The position numbers and the translations under genes were made by a program. Positions 1 to 8,365 of a stretch of DNA of 35,385 bases are shown in pieces; the first letter of the stretch is position 1, and the number at the start of each line of letters is the position of its first letter. Source of the DNA: a virus. The stretch is from positions 1-35,385 of the IMG/VR virus record IMGVR_UViG_3300036770_003780; one strand, given 5' to 3'. Below the pieces are notes generated by a model. It was not told where the DNA came from and searched no databases. It saw only the letters and a list, made by a program, of their open reading frames with translations.

Positions 1-635
1 TCAGGGACAGTTGTTGTAGTTGTAGGTGGTATTAAAGGTTCATTTGTATACCAAGAAGATGGAACAATATCCCACACCCCTTCACCAACATAGTAGTTAA
101 GGAAAACATTTGCCCCACCACCATTCTCGTAATAATAAGCAGTTAACTGCTTTGGCTGACCGTCTGAAAAGTCAACATCAGCAGTTTGGCCGCATCCACC
201 ACCACGATCAAACCAGTCATTAATAACAAGAGACTCATCTAGATATAGAATAAAACCATCATCGCTAGACCCGCATAAAGAATAACTTTGTTCAATCGGG
301 GCCATAATCCAGCCGGTAAATTTAACAATTACTCTTTCGTATTGTCCCGAATCAAGAATTTCCCCACCCTCCCACGAAAAATTAATTTCATTAACAGCAC
401 CAGAAGACAGTAATTGAGAATCAGAGTCGGGAATCATAGGAGATTCTCCTGAACCCTGATACGTTTCATACATAAGACCATTTTGGTACAACATCTCTGG
501 TACTGATGTAGTTGATGTGGTTGTATCACCGCCCGGCTGTCCCTCATCGGTAGCGCGCAAAGCGCTTGATGGCCACATAAGGATCCATAAAGCGACAGGT
601 AGGAGTTTTATAATTCTAAAATTGTTTTTAAACAT
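1..635 (-). CDS. Secreted PA14-domain protein, 3' end beyond window (partial)
   Basis: I translated this frame by hand: it is open from an ATG at 635 to the left edge, giving 211 complete codons without a stop. The first ~28 residues look like a signal peptide: basic start (MFKNNFRIIK), hydrophobic core (LLPVALWILMW), then SSALRA. A Thr-rich linker (TTTSTTS) follows. Residues ~90-195 read like a PA14 domain, with CGSSDDGFILYLDESLVIND, a DW/FDRGGGC turn and a YYYENGGGA strand. PA14 domains are beta-barrel carbohydrate-binding modules found in adhesins, toxins and glycosidases. Another Thr-rich linker (PPTTTTTVP) runs off the edge, so more domains probably follow. Placement downstream of the fibre genes suggests a role at the cell surface. 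No Shine-Dalgarno is visible. The signal peptide is unusual for a virion protein; a secreted or lysis-related role is possible. Confidence 0.75.
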   Translation of the reverse strand, partial: MFKNNFRIIKLLPVALWILMWPSSALRATDEGQPGGDTTTSTTSVPEMLYQNGLMYETYQGSGESPMIPDSDSQLLSSGAVNEINFSWEGGEILDSGQYERVIVKFTGWIMAPIEQSYSLCGSSDDGFILYLDESLVINDWFDRGGGCGQTADVDFSDGQPKQLTAYYYENGGGANVFLNYYVGEGVWDIVPSSWYTNEPLIPPTTTTTVP

Positions 636-708
636 AATTGTATGTATTAATTATAAAACAATCTTAATTATAAAGGTATTAAATCACCAGGTCACACACA
701 GATTCTGA

Positions 709-714
709 TAAAAT
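709..714 (+). promoter_or_regulatory. Putative -10 element (TAAAAT) for a leaderless transcript
   Basis: TAAAAT lies 7 bases before the ATG at 722 and no Shine-Dalgarno is present, so the transcript probably starts at or next to the start codon. No good -35 hexamer is seen. The same geometry recurs at several genes in this window. Confidence 0.4.
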
Positions 715-721
715 TATCTTT

Positions 722-1354
722 ATGAATAAATTCAGCATGGGAATATTCCCTGGACGACTAGAACCCGACACGACTATTGCTGGTTGCATTGATATATTTG
801 AGAATGCATGGCCTAACCCGCTTGAAACAATAGAAGCCATTGAGACCGAATGTGCTAACCCAGAATCAGATCTACACTGGAGTCGGGCATCGACAATAGG
901 TGAAGGTGTCCATCAAAATGTTAGAACAAATTATGACTTATGTTTGACTGCTGCAGCAGATGTTTATGGCAATCAACTAGCTAAAAACATACATAATCAG
1001 ATGTATTTTTTATTGGCCGCATCATTAGCTCCATATATAGATAAATATCAGATAAGTGGAGAGTTTATGCATGAATATTACAGCGTATTAAAATATTCTA
1101 GCGGTCAAAAATATGATGCTCATTATGATGGTGGCACTGCGGATGGTCGATCAATTTCAGCAATAGCATATTTAAATAATGACTATATTGGTGGAGAAAT
1201 AGAGTTTGTAAATTTTGGTATTAAAATAAAACCAGAGCCTGGAATGTTACTTCTTTTCCCTTCAAACTATGCTTATAAGCATATTGCTCATCCCATTGTT
1301 GAAGGTACAAAATATGCAATAGTGACATGGATAAAAGATAGATGGATGCAGTAA
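722..1354 (+). CDS. 2-oxoglutarate/Fe(II)-dependent oxygenase (prolyl 4-hydroxylase-like)
   Basis: This 210-aa protein has the double-stranded beta-helix signature of the P4Hc/2OG-Fe(II) oxygenase superfamily. The HxD iron ligands are H134 and D136 (in YDAHYDGG). The distal His is probably H187 (in YKHIAHPI), and K197 (in GTKYAIVTW) sits where the residue that binds 2-oxoglutarate is expected. These enzymes hydroxylate proteins or small molecules using O2 and 2-oxoglutarate. Phage members are common but their substrates are mostly unknown. It is transcribed divergently from the PA14 gene and overlaps the next oxygenase by 13 bases, so the two are probably co-translated. The start follows a TAAAAT hexamer by 7 bases. 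The region is very AT-rich compared with the capsid genes, consistent with an acquired accessory gene. Confidence 0.8.
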   Translation: MNKFSMGIFPGRLEPDTTIAGCIDIFENAWPNPLETIEAIETECANPESDLHWSRASTIGEGVHQNVRTNYDLCLTAAADVYGNQLAKNIHNQMYFLLAASLAPYIDKYQISGEFMHEYYSVLKYSSGQKYDAHYDGGTADGRSISAIAYLNNDYIGGEIEFVNFGIKIKPEPGMLLLFPSNYAYKHIAHPIVEGTKYAIVTWIKDRWMQ

Positions 1355-1938
1355 AAGAATTTAAAGAAAAAAAATATACAGTTGTACGATCTGTTATTAG
1401 CGAGGAAATGATCGAATTTATTAGTCAATATACTTTGTTTGATGAAATACAAAATCCACTAGTCGGAGATCCTCAGGTTCCTAAGGCACATTCAAAATAT
1501 GGCGATCCAGCAATGGAAACATTATTATTAATGTTACAGTCAGTAATGGAAAATTATACTGGATTGGAACTATATCCGACATACTCTTACTATAGGATAT
1601 ACAGAAATGGAGATGATCTAAAGAAGCATTCGGATAGGGAATCTTGCGAGATATCAGCAACTCTATCTTTTAGATATACTTATGAATCAGACCCCTGGCC
1701 AATTTTTATGAATGACTCACCAATATATCTAAATCCTGGTGATCTAGCTATTTATCGCGGATACGAGGTTGAGCATTGGAGAGATGAACTACAATGCGGC
1801 CAAAATGACTGGCATGTGCAAGGGTTCTTTCATTACGTTGATCGTAATGGCCCATTCTCAGAATTCAAATTTGATAAAAGAGATTTTGTCGGACAACCAT
1901 TGAAAAAGAATAAAAAATATATACACTATTTACAGTAG
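1342..1938 (+). CDS. Second 2OG-Fe(II) oxygenase-like protein
   Basis: This 198-aa protein contains YSYYRIYRNGDDLKKHSDRE with HxD ligands H96 and D98, then a strand resembling GDLAIYRGYEVEHW with the probable third ligand H145. This layout fits phage 2OG-Fe(II) oxygenases, though it is not closely similar to the upstream gene. The reaction would be O2- and 2-oxoglutarate-dependent oxidation of an unknown substrate. It starts inside the end of the previous oxygenase (13-base overlap) and its end overlaps the convergent gene at 1926 by 13 bases. No terminator is seen between the convergent genes. The substrate cannot be deduced; the adjacent pair could act on a virion or host surface component. 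Confidence 0.7.
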   Translation: MDAVKEFKEKKYTVVRSVISEEMIEFISQYTLFDEIQNPLVGDPQVPKAHSKYGDPAMETLLLMLQSVMENYTGLELYPTYSYYRIYRNGDDLKKHSDRESCEISATLSFRYTYESDPWPIFMNDSPIYLNPGDLAIYRGYEVEHWRDELQCGQNDWHVQGFFHYVDRNGPFSEFKFDKRDFVGQPLKKNKKYIHYLQ

Positions 1939-3062
1939 TGATCTAAATTATATTCTTTTATATTAAGATTTTGATGATGCTTAAGATATCTTAAATTCCA
2001 ATATTTTTCCGCTGCCCACTCTAGAATTTTTTCACTAGTAATTGGTCTTTGGCCTATATTATAATATTCACTATCACCATTCAAATATCTACGAAGAATT
2101 GATTCTGGTGTTGTATCATAAATCTCTTTATAAATATCATCTGGCATATCTATCGTAGATAGAATATTGTGACATATAGTAGCTGTATTACTTCTATCAT
2201 TGCTATAATGATATTCCAAATCCCAATCTATTATTAGCTTAAATAACTCTGACATTGTTCTACCGCATATAAATGGGTATTGAGCTATATGTTCATTTTC
2301 TAAATCAACTGATATTTCATATATATTATGAACATCGTGATGAGCATTATTTTTTTTAATTGGCTTATTTAAATCACACAAATTTACATGTTGAATAAAA
2401 TAATATGGAGCACCATCAAATATAATTACATAATTTTTATGTGAGTAAAATCTTTCAGGGTTACTATTTAATATATTATATTTTTTACCATAAGTTTCTC
2501 TAAATATTGGATATATGAAACCAGGTTCCCAGTCTGGATGTACATCAACATATACGTATGACTTTGGCAAGCAAACGACATTCATACCATTAACATAATC
2601 AGAAGCATCATTGAATGATTCATTCATTTTTGCTTTTGATATAAAGTAAAATCCATTATCCCTTTCACGCTCGCCAAGAATCCAAGGCGGGACTCCAATA
2701 TGCCCCCACTTTCCTCTCTCTTGGTCCCAAATAAATTGTGGTCCTTCAGATACTTCATTCTCATATCCAAAATTCATATTTCTAAGATTATTTTTTTCAG
2801 GAGGAACCCATAATTCATTTTCATCAAGCACCCAGTTGTCAAATGGTTTATCAATAATAAATTTATTTTTTTCAGGTATAAATGTACATCCAATAGTAAC
2901 ATTGCTATCATATGGCCATTCTTTGCCAGATGTACTAACCCATGTGCCTTTTAATTTTAAAACAAAATTAATAAAATTTGACGCATTTTCATCCTCTTCA
3001 TTAGGAATCTCAATACACTCAACAACTCTATTAACGCTATTTAAACGAACAGCTAAAGACAT
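1926..3062 (-). CDS. Virion-associated-type protein, paralogue of the 3070-4011 gene
   Basis: The product is 378 aa. Residues ~1-87 (MSLAVRLNSVNRVVECI, GCTFIPEKNKFIIDKPFDNW, LDENELWVPP) resemble a small domain found in proteins beside tail fibre genes of aquatic phages, of the general form 'TyDe...FI.P.P.dSW.Ld...W.pP'. This recognition is from memory and of moderate strength. The rest is homologous to the next gene upstream: both have NGFYxIxK, a long variable middle, (G/A)RTxxELFKLIIDWDLxYH, a region ending in TP(E/D)SIxRRYL, and EKYWxLRY. The function of that shared part is unknown to me. It lies last in the fibre operon, 7 bases after its paralogue, and is strikingly AT-rich. A tail-fibre accessory role is inferred from position only. 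Confidence 0.65.
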   Translation of the reverse strand: MSLAVRLNSVNRVVECIEIPNEEDENASNFINFVLKLKGTWVSTSGKEWPYDSNVTIGCTFIPEKNKFIIDKPFDNWVLDENELWVPPEKNNLRNMNFGYENEVSEGPQFIWDQERGKWGHIGVPPWILGERERDNGFYFISKAKMNESFNDASDYVNGMNVVCLPKSYVYVDVHPDWEPGFIYPIFRETYGKKYNILNSNPERFYSHKNYVIIFDGAPYYFIQHVNLCDLNKPIKKNNAHHDVHNIYEISVDLENEHIAQYPFICGRTMSELFKLIIDWDLEYHYSNDRSNTATICHNILSTIDMPDDIYKEIYDTTPESILRRYLNGDSEYYNIGQRPITSEKILEWAAEKYWNLRYLKHHQNLNIKEYNLDHYCK

Positions 3063-3069
3063 AAAAATA

Positions 3070-4011
3070 TTACACTATGCTTCTCTTGTAATAATGCTTA
3101 TCATCAACATCTGGTGTATTATGTATTTCATCCATAGATGTATACCTAAGATCCCAGTATTTTTCTTTGCACCAATCAATTAATATCTGTGGTGTTTCTG
3201 GTCTGTCGCCAAGCTCCAGTGCATTTTTATCATTTTTTAAATATCTTCTTACTATCGAATCGGGTGTTTCTTTAATAATTAGTTCATATAATTCTATCGG
3301 CAAATTAATGCTACCTATAATTTTATGACATAAAATTGCTATTTCTTCTCTATTGCCAAATTCATGATATGCAAGATCCCAATCAATAATTAGTTTAAAT
3401 AGTTCACCAAGAGTTCTCGCACAATTATGAGGCGGTATTTTCATAAACCACGATTCTAATTCATCTGAGACTTCATATGGTGCTAACCATTTTGCAAATC
3501 CAGATGCTGACTCATCTTTTTTATTTAAATTTACAAGATTTGTAAAATCAATATAAAAATTTGGCCTTCCATCATAAATAATTTCAAGATTTTGAAAAAC
3601 CCAATTATATTGATCATTTAATTCTGTCACACCAAACTGAGCAGGAAATTCAAATTCTTTAAACGGTGGATATTTAGTTTCTTTTGGCCAACATGGTTGG
3701 ACAGGATAGTATTTATCAATAAATGGATCACATATAATTTTTTGATTTTTATCTACGTCAGATCCTTTATTATAACTAGTAGCATCTAAACATTTAAGAA
3801 TCATATAGAACCCATTTGTTCTAATATTATCATGATCAAAAAAATCTCTTAAGTTTCCATTAAGATCTTCTCTAATCCAAGAATGCGCCCATTTTTCTTT
3901 TTCATTATCCCAAAAAGTCAATCTTGACTGGACGAACGGAGTTGGCTTACTCCCCCAACCACGGCACTTTAATATATTAAAATCTCTAGATTCTTTAAAT
4001 TCATCAATCAT
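3070..4011 (-). CDS. Conserved fibre-region protein, tandem paralogue of the 1926-3062 gene
   Basis: This 313-aa protein shares about 250 residues of recognisable pattern with its downstream neighbour: WDNEKEKWAHSWI against WDQERGKWGHIGV, NGFYMILK against NGFYFISK, TLGELFKLIIDWDLAYH against TMSELFKLIIDWDLEYH, and EKYWDLRY against EKYWNLRY. It lacks the neighbour's N-terminal ~90-residue module. It starts with an ATGA overlap with the glycine-rich fibre gene, implying translational coupling. There is no signal peptide or membrane segment. The conserved GELFKLIIDWD...CHKI...YELI...P.S..RRYL part looks helical. I do not recognise a function; a virion or fibre accessory role is inferred from position. 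Confidence 0.6.
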   Translation of the reverse strand: MIDEFKESRDFNILKCRGWGSKPTPFVQSRLTFWDNEKEKWAHSWIREDLNGNLRDFFDHDNIRTNGFYMILKCLDATSYNKGSDVDKNQKIICDPFIDKYYPVQPCWPKETKYPPFKEFEFPAQFGVTELNDQYNWVFQNLEIIYDGRPNFYIDFTNLVNLNKKDESASGFAKWLAPYEVSDELESWFMKIPPHNCARTLGELFKLIIDWDLAYHEFGNREEIAILCHKIIGSINLPIELYELIIKETPDSIVRRYLKNDKNALELGDRPETPQILIDWCKEKYWDLRYTSMDEIHNTPDVDDKHYYKRSIV

Positions 4012-4841
4012 TTGTATTTATACCTTATAACAACAATTCCCGGCCCACCAGTATACTGAGTATTGTATCCAAATACAGCAGACCCAGATGCTCCGCCACC
4101 AGTGTTGGGTTTACCATTATAAACACCAGGATTATCTGGTGCTAGACCACCACCACCAATACCTCCAACGCCAAAAGGATAAGTATAGCCAGGTTGTGTA
4201 AATGCGTTGCCACACTTGTCAACTGCTGGATACGGGGGTCTGTTCACACCACCACCAGCACCACCACCACCATACCAAACATTTGTACCTGTTATATTGG
4301 ATTCCACACCCTGGCCACCTGTTTTACTGGCAGTAGACGGAGCAGGAGCTGCAGCGCCAGCGCCACCACCTCCACCACCAGTATAACCACTATCGGCATA
4401 ATCAGCACCCAAAAAGCCGTTGCCAGAAGTACCACCAGCGCGACTATCGCGGCCAGGGGGAGGAGCAGGCGTTCCTGCGTTCGCAGTAACCGTCGTAACA
4501 GGAGTTGTCAAAACGCTTGCTGTTGCAGGACCACCAACAACAACAGGACAAGAAGAAGGCCCAGCAGCGAGAGTCACATTCGATGAGACAACACCACCAC
4601 CACCGCCTCCACCACCACCATAGGTAGGATGTACATAGCCATTACCACCACCACCAACAGCCAAAACTTCCAAATTTAATTTAGTATAAGTTTGAAAAGT
4701 ACCCGATGTGGTAAATGTATGTATGCGGTAATCGCCAGAAGTAGTAATAGTACCACCAGTAATCAAATCTAAAACTAGACCAGTAGAAGTAACACCAGAT
4801 TGCACTCCGTGTACTCCACGCATACTGTTTACAAAAGGCAT
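4008..4841 (-). CDS. Glycine-rich tail fibre-like protein
   Basis: The product is 277 aa with a low-complexity body rich in Gly, Pro, Ala and Thr. Residues ~25-60 (TTSGDYRIHTFTTSGTF...LNLEVLAVGGGG) and the C-terminal GPGIVVIRYKYK are typical of the glycine-rich domain that ends many phage tail fibres and adhesins. One run of nine glycines occurs near residue 80. In T-even-like phages, glycine-rich adhesin tips determine receptor specificity, so a receptor-binding role is plausible. AGGAG lies six bases before the ATG. It sits between the long fibre gene and the paralogous pair, and its own end overlaps the next start by four bases. The repetitive sequence also creates spurious open frames in other phases. 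Confidence 0.75.
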   Translation of the reverse strand: MPFVNSMRGVHGVQSGVTSTGLVLDLITGGTITTSGDYRIHTFTTSGTFQTYTKLNLEVLAVGGGGNGYVHPTYGGGGGGGGGVVSSNVTLAAGPSSCPVVVGGPATASVLTTPVTTVTANAGTPAPPPGRDSRAGGTSGNGFLGADYADSGYTGGGGGGAGAAAPAPSTASKTGGQGVESNITGTNVWYGGGGAGGGVNRPPYPAVDKCGNAFTQPGYTYPFGVGGIGGGGLAPDNPGVYNGKPNTGGGASGSAVFGYNTQYTGGPGIVVIRYKYK

Positions 4842-4853
4842 AATAATCTCCTA

Positions 4854-7271
4854 TTAGAAGTTTAAGTTTGAGCTTCCAAATACCGTCCAAGCACCAGAAA
4901 GCCTCATGATTGTATAGCTAAATATATCTAGTTTATTAGAAGCTTGATTACTAGTTGGTACAGGGGCGGCCCCATTAGCCCATTTGATAGGAATACTTGC
5001 ACTTCCATTAATCGTCATAGTTGCTGGGTAATAACCAGTAGACTGGCCTTGATTAACAATAAAGTTAATAGTAAAAATACGACCATCTGTGGTTGGCACA
5101 TTGCTCAACTGTAGTTCTGGGTTAATTTGAGCGCTAGCAAAGTTAATATAAAAGATGTTTGCGTCCTGGTAGTTAGCAGAAATCGATGTTGCTGCGCCAG
5201 AGAGAGTGCCAAGATCATATACATCTTCATTCATCTCCTGAACTCTGATACCGCCAGTAAATGTGGGAGTACCAGTGAATGCGATATTTCCACTCACAGT
5301 GGCATCACCAGTGATTGTTGGTGCAGTGTTGCCGTTGGCAACCAAAGCCAAACTGTTCAGTTTCATTCTTCCATACGTTAAAGTATTAGAAGACAAATTG
5401 ATATCATTTGTTGGAGGAACATGAATTCCATTCGAACTAGCGGGAGGAATATTACCAATCAAGTACCAGTTGTTACCCTCAGACGAATCACCTCGCACCA
5501 AACCAGAAAAAGCCGTCTTGGTGTTAACCACAATATCGCCCGTAGCAAGGGTATTTGCAATAACAGTACCAAAGTTTGCTGTCACTGTGTTACCAGAAAC
5601 AGCAATCACAAAGTCTCTATTGCCATTAATTGCAGCAATATTAGAGTTAGCAATTGTTATTCTATCGCCATTAACAACGAGTGTATTGCTGATTTGAGGT
5701 GCAACTTCGCCATCGACATCACCAGCAGTAGGAATATCAGCATTTTCAACCGCATAAGAAACAGTATTAGCGCCAACAGTAGTAATTGTATGTGTACCAT
5801 CGAACGGCGCTCCAAGATTAGAAACAATAATCTCCTCACCAGCAACCATTGTGTGTGCAACACCAAGATCAACGGTTGCAACATTGCTGGTCAGAGTCTT
5901 CGTAGAAGTACCATAAGCCAATCTTCTAATCGTCAAAGTTGTATTAGAAGATTCAATAGAGCCGATATCAAAAGTATAATCAGAAGTAGTTCTCTTATAC
6001 TCAGCAATAAATCCTCTCTCAATTGCATCGCCAACAGCACCAGCGCCAGTAGAGAAAATAGGCGCAACAGAGGTAACTGTTTCAGCCTGGAAAGCACCAC
6101 CCGAAACATTAATAGATCCTTGAACAGTCAAGTCACCAAGAAGGTTGATGTTACCCTGCGTACCAATACCGCCAACCACAGTGAGAGCACCGGTCGTCGG
6201 AGACACAGAATCCGTTGTGATTTCAACATGGACGTTCTGATCGGGGAAAATGGTCATCTGAGTATTATCAGAAGCCAAACCACCAGCAGCGAAAACAATG
6301 TAGTTATTATTTCCATGACCACCTGTTGCAATAACAAGGTTACCGCCAGAGTTAGAGTTAGCAAGACCTTCCATGAAGATATAGCCATCACCCTTACCAG
6401 TGATTGTGAACTCTGGGTCATTGAAAGTTTCAGAGGTGATACCCATGTCAATCCAGCCAGTAGTATCATCACCATTTGCCATATAAGCAATAATGTCAGT
6501 AGAAGTATTTGCATCATTGCCTTCATTCTTAAAAGCAATCTGCGCAAAGTCATTCGTATTTACAGTAAATGTTGCAACAGCATCTTGAAGCGTGAGGCCA
6601 AATGTGGAGGCATTAGCACCAACATAAAGATTGGTTGAAAGATCAACAACATTACCATCAGCCTGATCAAAAGAAATATTAGAAACCCACTCAGTGGATG
6701 TACCATTAGTAGAAAGAAGCTTACCGGAGTTTGAAGATTGAGTAGCAACCTCTCCACCAGCAGACCCCTGGGCAAATAAGACCCAATCAGTATCATTATC
6801 AAATGAAACGGTATTTGATGTAAATTGAGCATTCGCTAAATAAGCATTACCAGCATAAGAAACAATGTCATATGGCTGATACAGCGTATTTGCAACCCAT
6901 GCACCTTCCCATTTAAATCCATAAGTTAAAAGCGACCATCTATTTAAATTAAAATCAGTATAAAACCCAATCTGGCTACCATTAGAATTATGGGCAGAAG
7001 AACAAATATACACTGCATTTGCATACACAACAATGTCATTTGGGAAATATTCAGTTGAGGGCGACCATACGCCTCTATAGTCAACGCCCTCTGCAAGTTT
7101 TGACCAATATGTTGCATTAGTAGGTAAATTACCTGATGTATTAGTAGCAAATTTATAGACATATGCGCTACCACCGTATGAAACAACATCATTAATTTCA
7201 TAAGTTGTATTAGCGTTATACGAGTCTCTGTAGTAGAACCTAATTCTACCTAAATCGATTGATTGTGACAT
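4854..7271 (-). CDS. Long tail fibre protein with three chitin-binding-like repeats
   Basis: This 805-aa protein begins with three units at about residues 15, 67 and 121, each of the form (YNANTTYEINDVVSYGGSAY, VWSPSTEYFPNDIVVYANAV, AWVANTLYQPYDIVSYAGNA). These resemble carbohydrate-binding module 5/12 repeats, which are common at the start of phage fibres. A long beta-rich body with many Asn, Thr and Gly follows, including GNINLLGDLTVQGSINVSGG, typical of trimeric fibre shafts. The C-terminus has no obvious chaperone or peptidase domain. The start overlaps the preceding stop (TAATG at 7269-7273), indicating coupling. The role is probably host recognition or virion attachment. The pairing of fibre and downstream glycine-rich protein resembles fibre plus tip adhesin. 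Confidence 0.8.
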   Translation of the reverse strand: MSQSIDLGRIRFYYRDSYNANTTYEINDVVSYGGSAYVYKFATNTSGNLPTNATYWSKLAEGVDYRGVWSPSTEYFPNDIVVYANAVYICSSAHNSNGSQIGFYTDFNLNRWSLLTYGFKWEGAWVANTLYQPYDIVSYAGNAYLANAQFTSNTVSFDNDTDWVLFAQGSAGGEVATQSSNSGKLLSTNGTSTEWVSNISFDQADGNVVDLSTNLYVGANASTFGLTLQDAVATFTVNTNDFAQIAFKNEGNDANTSTDIIAYMANGDDTTGWIDMGITSETFNDPEFTITGKGDGYIFMEGLANSNSGGNLVIATGGHGNNNYIVFAAGGLASDNTQMTIFPDQNVHVEITTDSVSPTTGALTVVGGIGTQGNINLLGDLTVQGSINVSGGAFQAETVTSVAPIFSTGAGAVGDAIERGFIAEYKRTTSDYTFDIGSIESSNTTLTIRRLAYGTSTKTLTSNVATVDLGVAHTMVAGEEIIVSNLGAPFDGTHTITTVGANTVSYAVENADIPTAGDVDGEVAPQISNTLVVNGDRITIANSNIAAINGNRDFVIAVSGNTVTANFGTVIANTLATGDIVVNTKTAFSGLVRGDSSEGNNWYLIGNIPPASSNGIHVPPTNDINLSSNTLTYGRMKLNSLALVANGNTAPTITGDATVSGNIAFTGTPTFTGGIRVQEMNEDVYDLGTLSGAATSISANYQDANIFYINFASAQINPELQLSNVPTTDGRIFTINFIVNQGQSTGYYPATMTINGSASIPIKWANGAAPVPTSNQASNKLDIFSYTIMRLSGAWTVFGSSNLNF

Positions 7272-7678
7272 TATTCAAACTCCATAAGTAAATGACCAGG
7301 CTTACTACCGCCTCCACTATTGTACCATGAAAAGGTTGTTCTGGTATAACTGGTGAACCAGTTTTTATATACATCCTCATTGAATGGTTCAAATGTATCG
7401 CCAGGATCTAAATTAGATATAGCGCTTGCCAAAGTCTCACCACCTTGATAAGTGGTTATATTTCCAGTAATTAAAGAATCCCCAACCCTGTAGTCAGGAA
7501 TTTCAATAGGCACAGTTGCATCATCAATTTCTTGAATCACAAGTTTGCCGTTCGACTGATAGTACTTCAGTCCATAGAACTTATCGCCAATTAAAATTTG
7601 CTCAACAGAAGGATCCCATGTCCTTATCAAGGTTGGATTATTTGTTGAAGAGGCTCCATTATTAACAAGATTAGGCAT
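7271..7678 (-). CDS. Small virion protein in fibre operon
   Basis: This 135-aa protein has no membrane segment and no recognised enzymatic motif. Its middle (KYYQSNGKLVIQEIDDATVP) looks like beta-strands, and the C-terminus (FTSYTRTTFSWYNSGGGSKP) is aromatic- and Gly-rich. It overlaps the preceding gene by eight bases and the long fibre gene by one base, within a tight string of genes that must be translated together. I infer a fibre-attachment or baseplate-type structural role from this context only. Confidence 0.6.
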   Translation of the reverse strand: MPNLVNNGASSTNNPTLIRTWDPSVEQILIGDKFYGLKYYQSNGKLVIQEIDDATVPIEIPDYRVGDSLITGNITTYQGGETLASAISNLDPGDTFEPFNEDVYKNWFTSYTRTTFSWYNSGGGSKPGHLLMEFE

Positions 7679-8003
7679 ACTCCACCCCGCTAATTGTAAA
7701 AGTTACTGTATTTGAACTAGAAGAAACATAAAGATTGCTATTGGCTGGTATAACAATCGATGTATTGTAATACAAAACATCGTTTCTTATAACATTTGCA
7801 TTGCTAATAATTTTATTAGATGCACTTGGCGTATCGCCGTCAACAAGAATGTGGATAGATGCCGATGCATTAGTTGTATTACTAGTATTACAAACATTTA
7901 TTGATTTAATAATAGAATAAAGCGTTGATGTATTTGCAACAGAATAGACATTAGCAGCAACATCATTACCTTGATACATTAATTTTGGTTTTAAAGTTGC
8001 CAT
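7671..8003 (-). CDS. Small beta-rich virion protein
   Basis: I choose the ATG at 8003 (MATLKPKLMYQG), which overlaps the preceding stop as TGATG, over an ATG six codons upstream. The product is 110 aa, rich in Ser, Asn and Thr, with alternating hydrophobic strands (SIHILVDGDTPS, VLYYNTSIVIPANSNLYVSS, VTFTISGVEYA). This resembles small beta-sandwich structural proteins that lie before fibre genes in many aquatic tailed phages. No catalytic motif is present. Function is inferred from position: head-tail, neck or fibre-associated structural protein. Confidence 0.6.
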   Translation of the reverse strand: MATLKPKLMYQGNDVAANVYSVANTSTLYSIIKSINVCNTSNTTNASASIHILVDGDTPSASNKIISNANVIRNDVLYYNTSIVIPANSNLYVSSSSNTVTFTISGVEYA

Positions 8004-8353
8004 CAGTGCGCCTCCATCCAATACATAACTTGTGTATCATATAAAGAGTCATTCATGTCCTGCATCGCAGTTGCATCAAGCACATGATCCACCCTTGTTC
8101 CGTTCGCATGGTTTTGAGGAGATGTTCCATCATAACCACGACTTGACACAGTAAAATCACCACCAACTCTTAAAGAGCAAAGAATTTTTTCTTCCAGCGG
8201 TGTTCCTCTGTTTAAAACAATTACAAAAGGTTTTCCAGAAGAACCATCAGGAAAAGTTGACCCATCAACTACAGATATTGTCATATCAGAAGAAAGCACA
8301 GATGAAGATGTTTGTGTTAAAACAACGCTACCTAAAATCTCTCTTCTTTCCAT
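8003..8353 (-). CDS. Small structural protein with RGYDGT-type motif
   Basis: The product is 116 aa. Its core (SSDMTISVVDGSTFPDG, FVIVLNRGTPLEEKILCSLR, GGDFTVSSRGYDGTSPQNHA, GTRVDHVLDA) has the form 'dg..FP..G.f.i....E.i.......g...v..RG.dGT....H..G..V.hv', which I recognise from small phage structural proteins encoded near fibres. No biochemical role is established that I know of. AGGGG lies five bases before the ATG. It is coupled by a one-base overlap to the next gene in the operon. Confidence 0.65.
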   Translation of the reverse strand: MERREILGSVVLTQTSSSVLSSDMTISVVDGSTFPDGSSGKPFVIVLNRGTPLEEKILCSLRVGGDFTVSSRGYDGTSPQNHANGTRVDHVLDATAMQDMNDSLYDTQVMYWMEAH

Positions 8354-8365
8354 TACAACCCCTAA

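Noticed and set aside
4194-4623. Thr/Arg- or Pro-rich plus-strand frames opposite the glycine-rich fibre gene
   Set aside because: They are complements of GGN-rich glycine codons and have no initiation signals.
5421-6638. 405-aa plus-strand open frame opposite the long fibre
   Set aside because: It is antisense to the 805-aa fibre gene. Its Ser/Asn/Arg-rich translation is the usual shadow of Asn/Thr/Ala-rich fibre coding.
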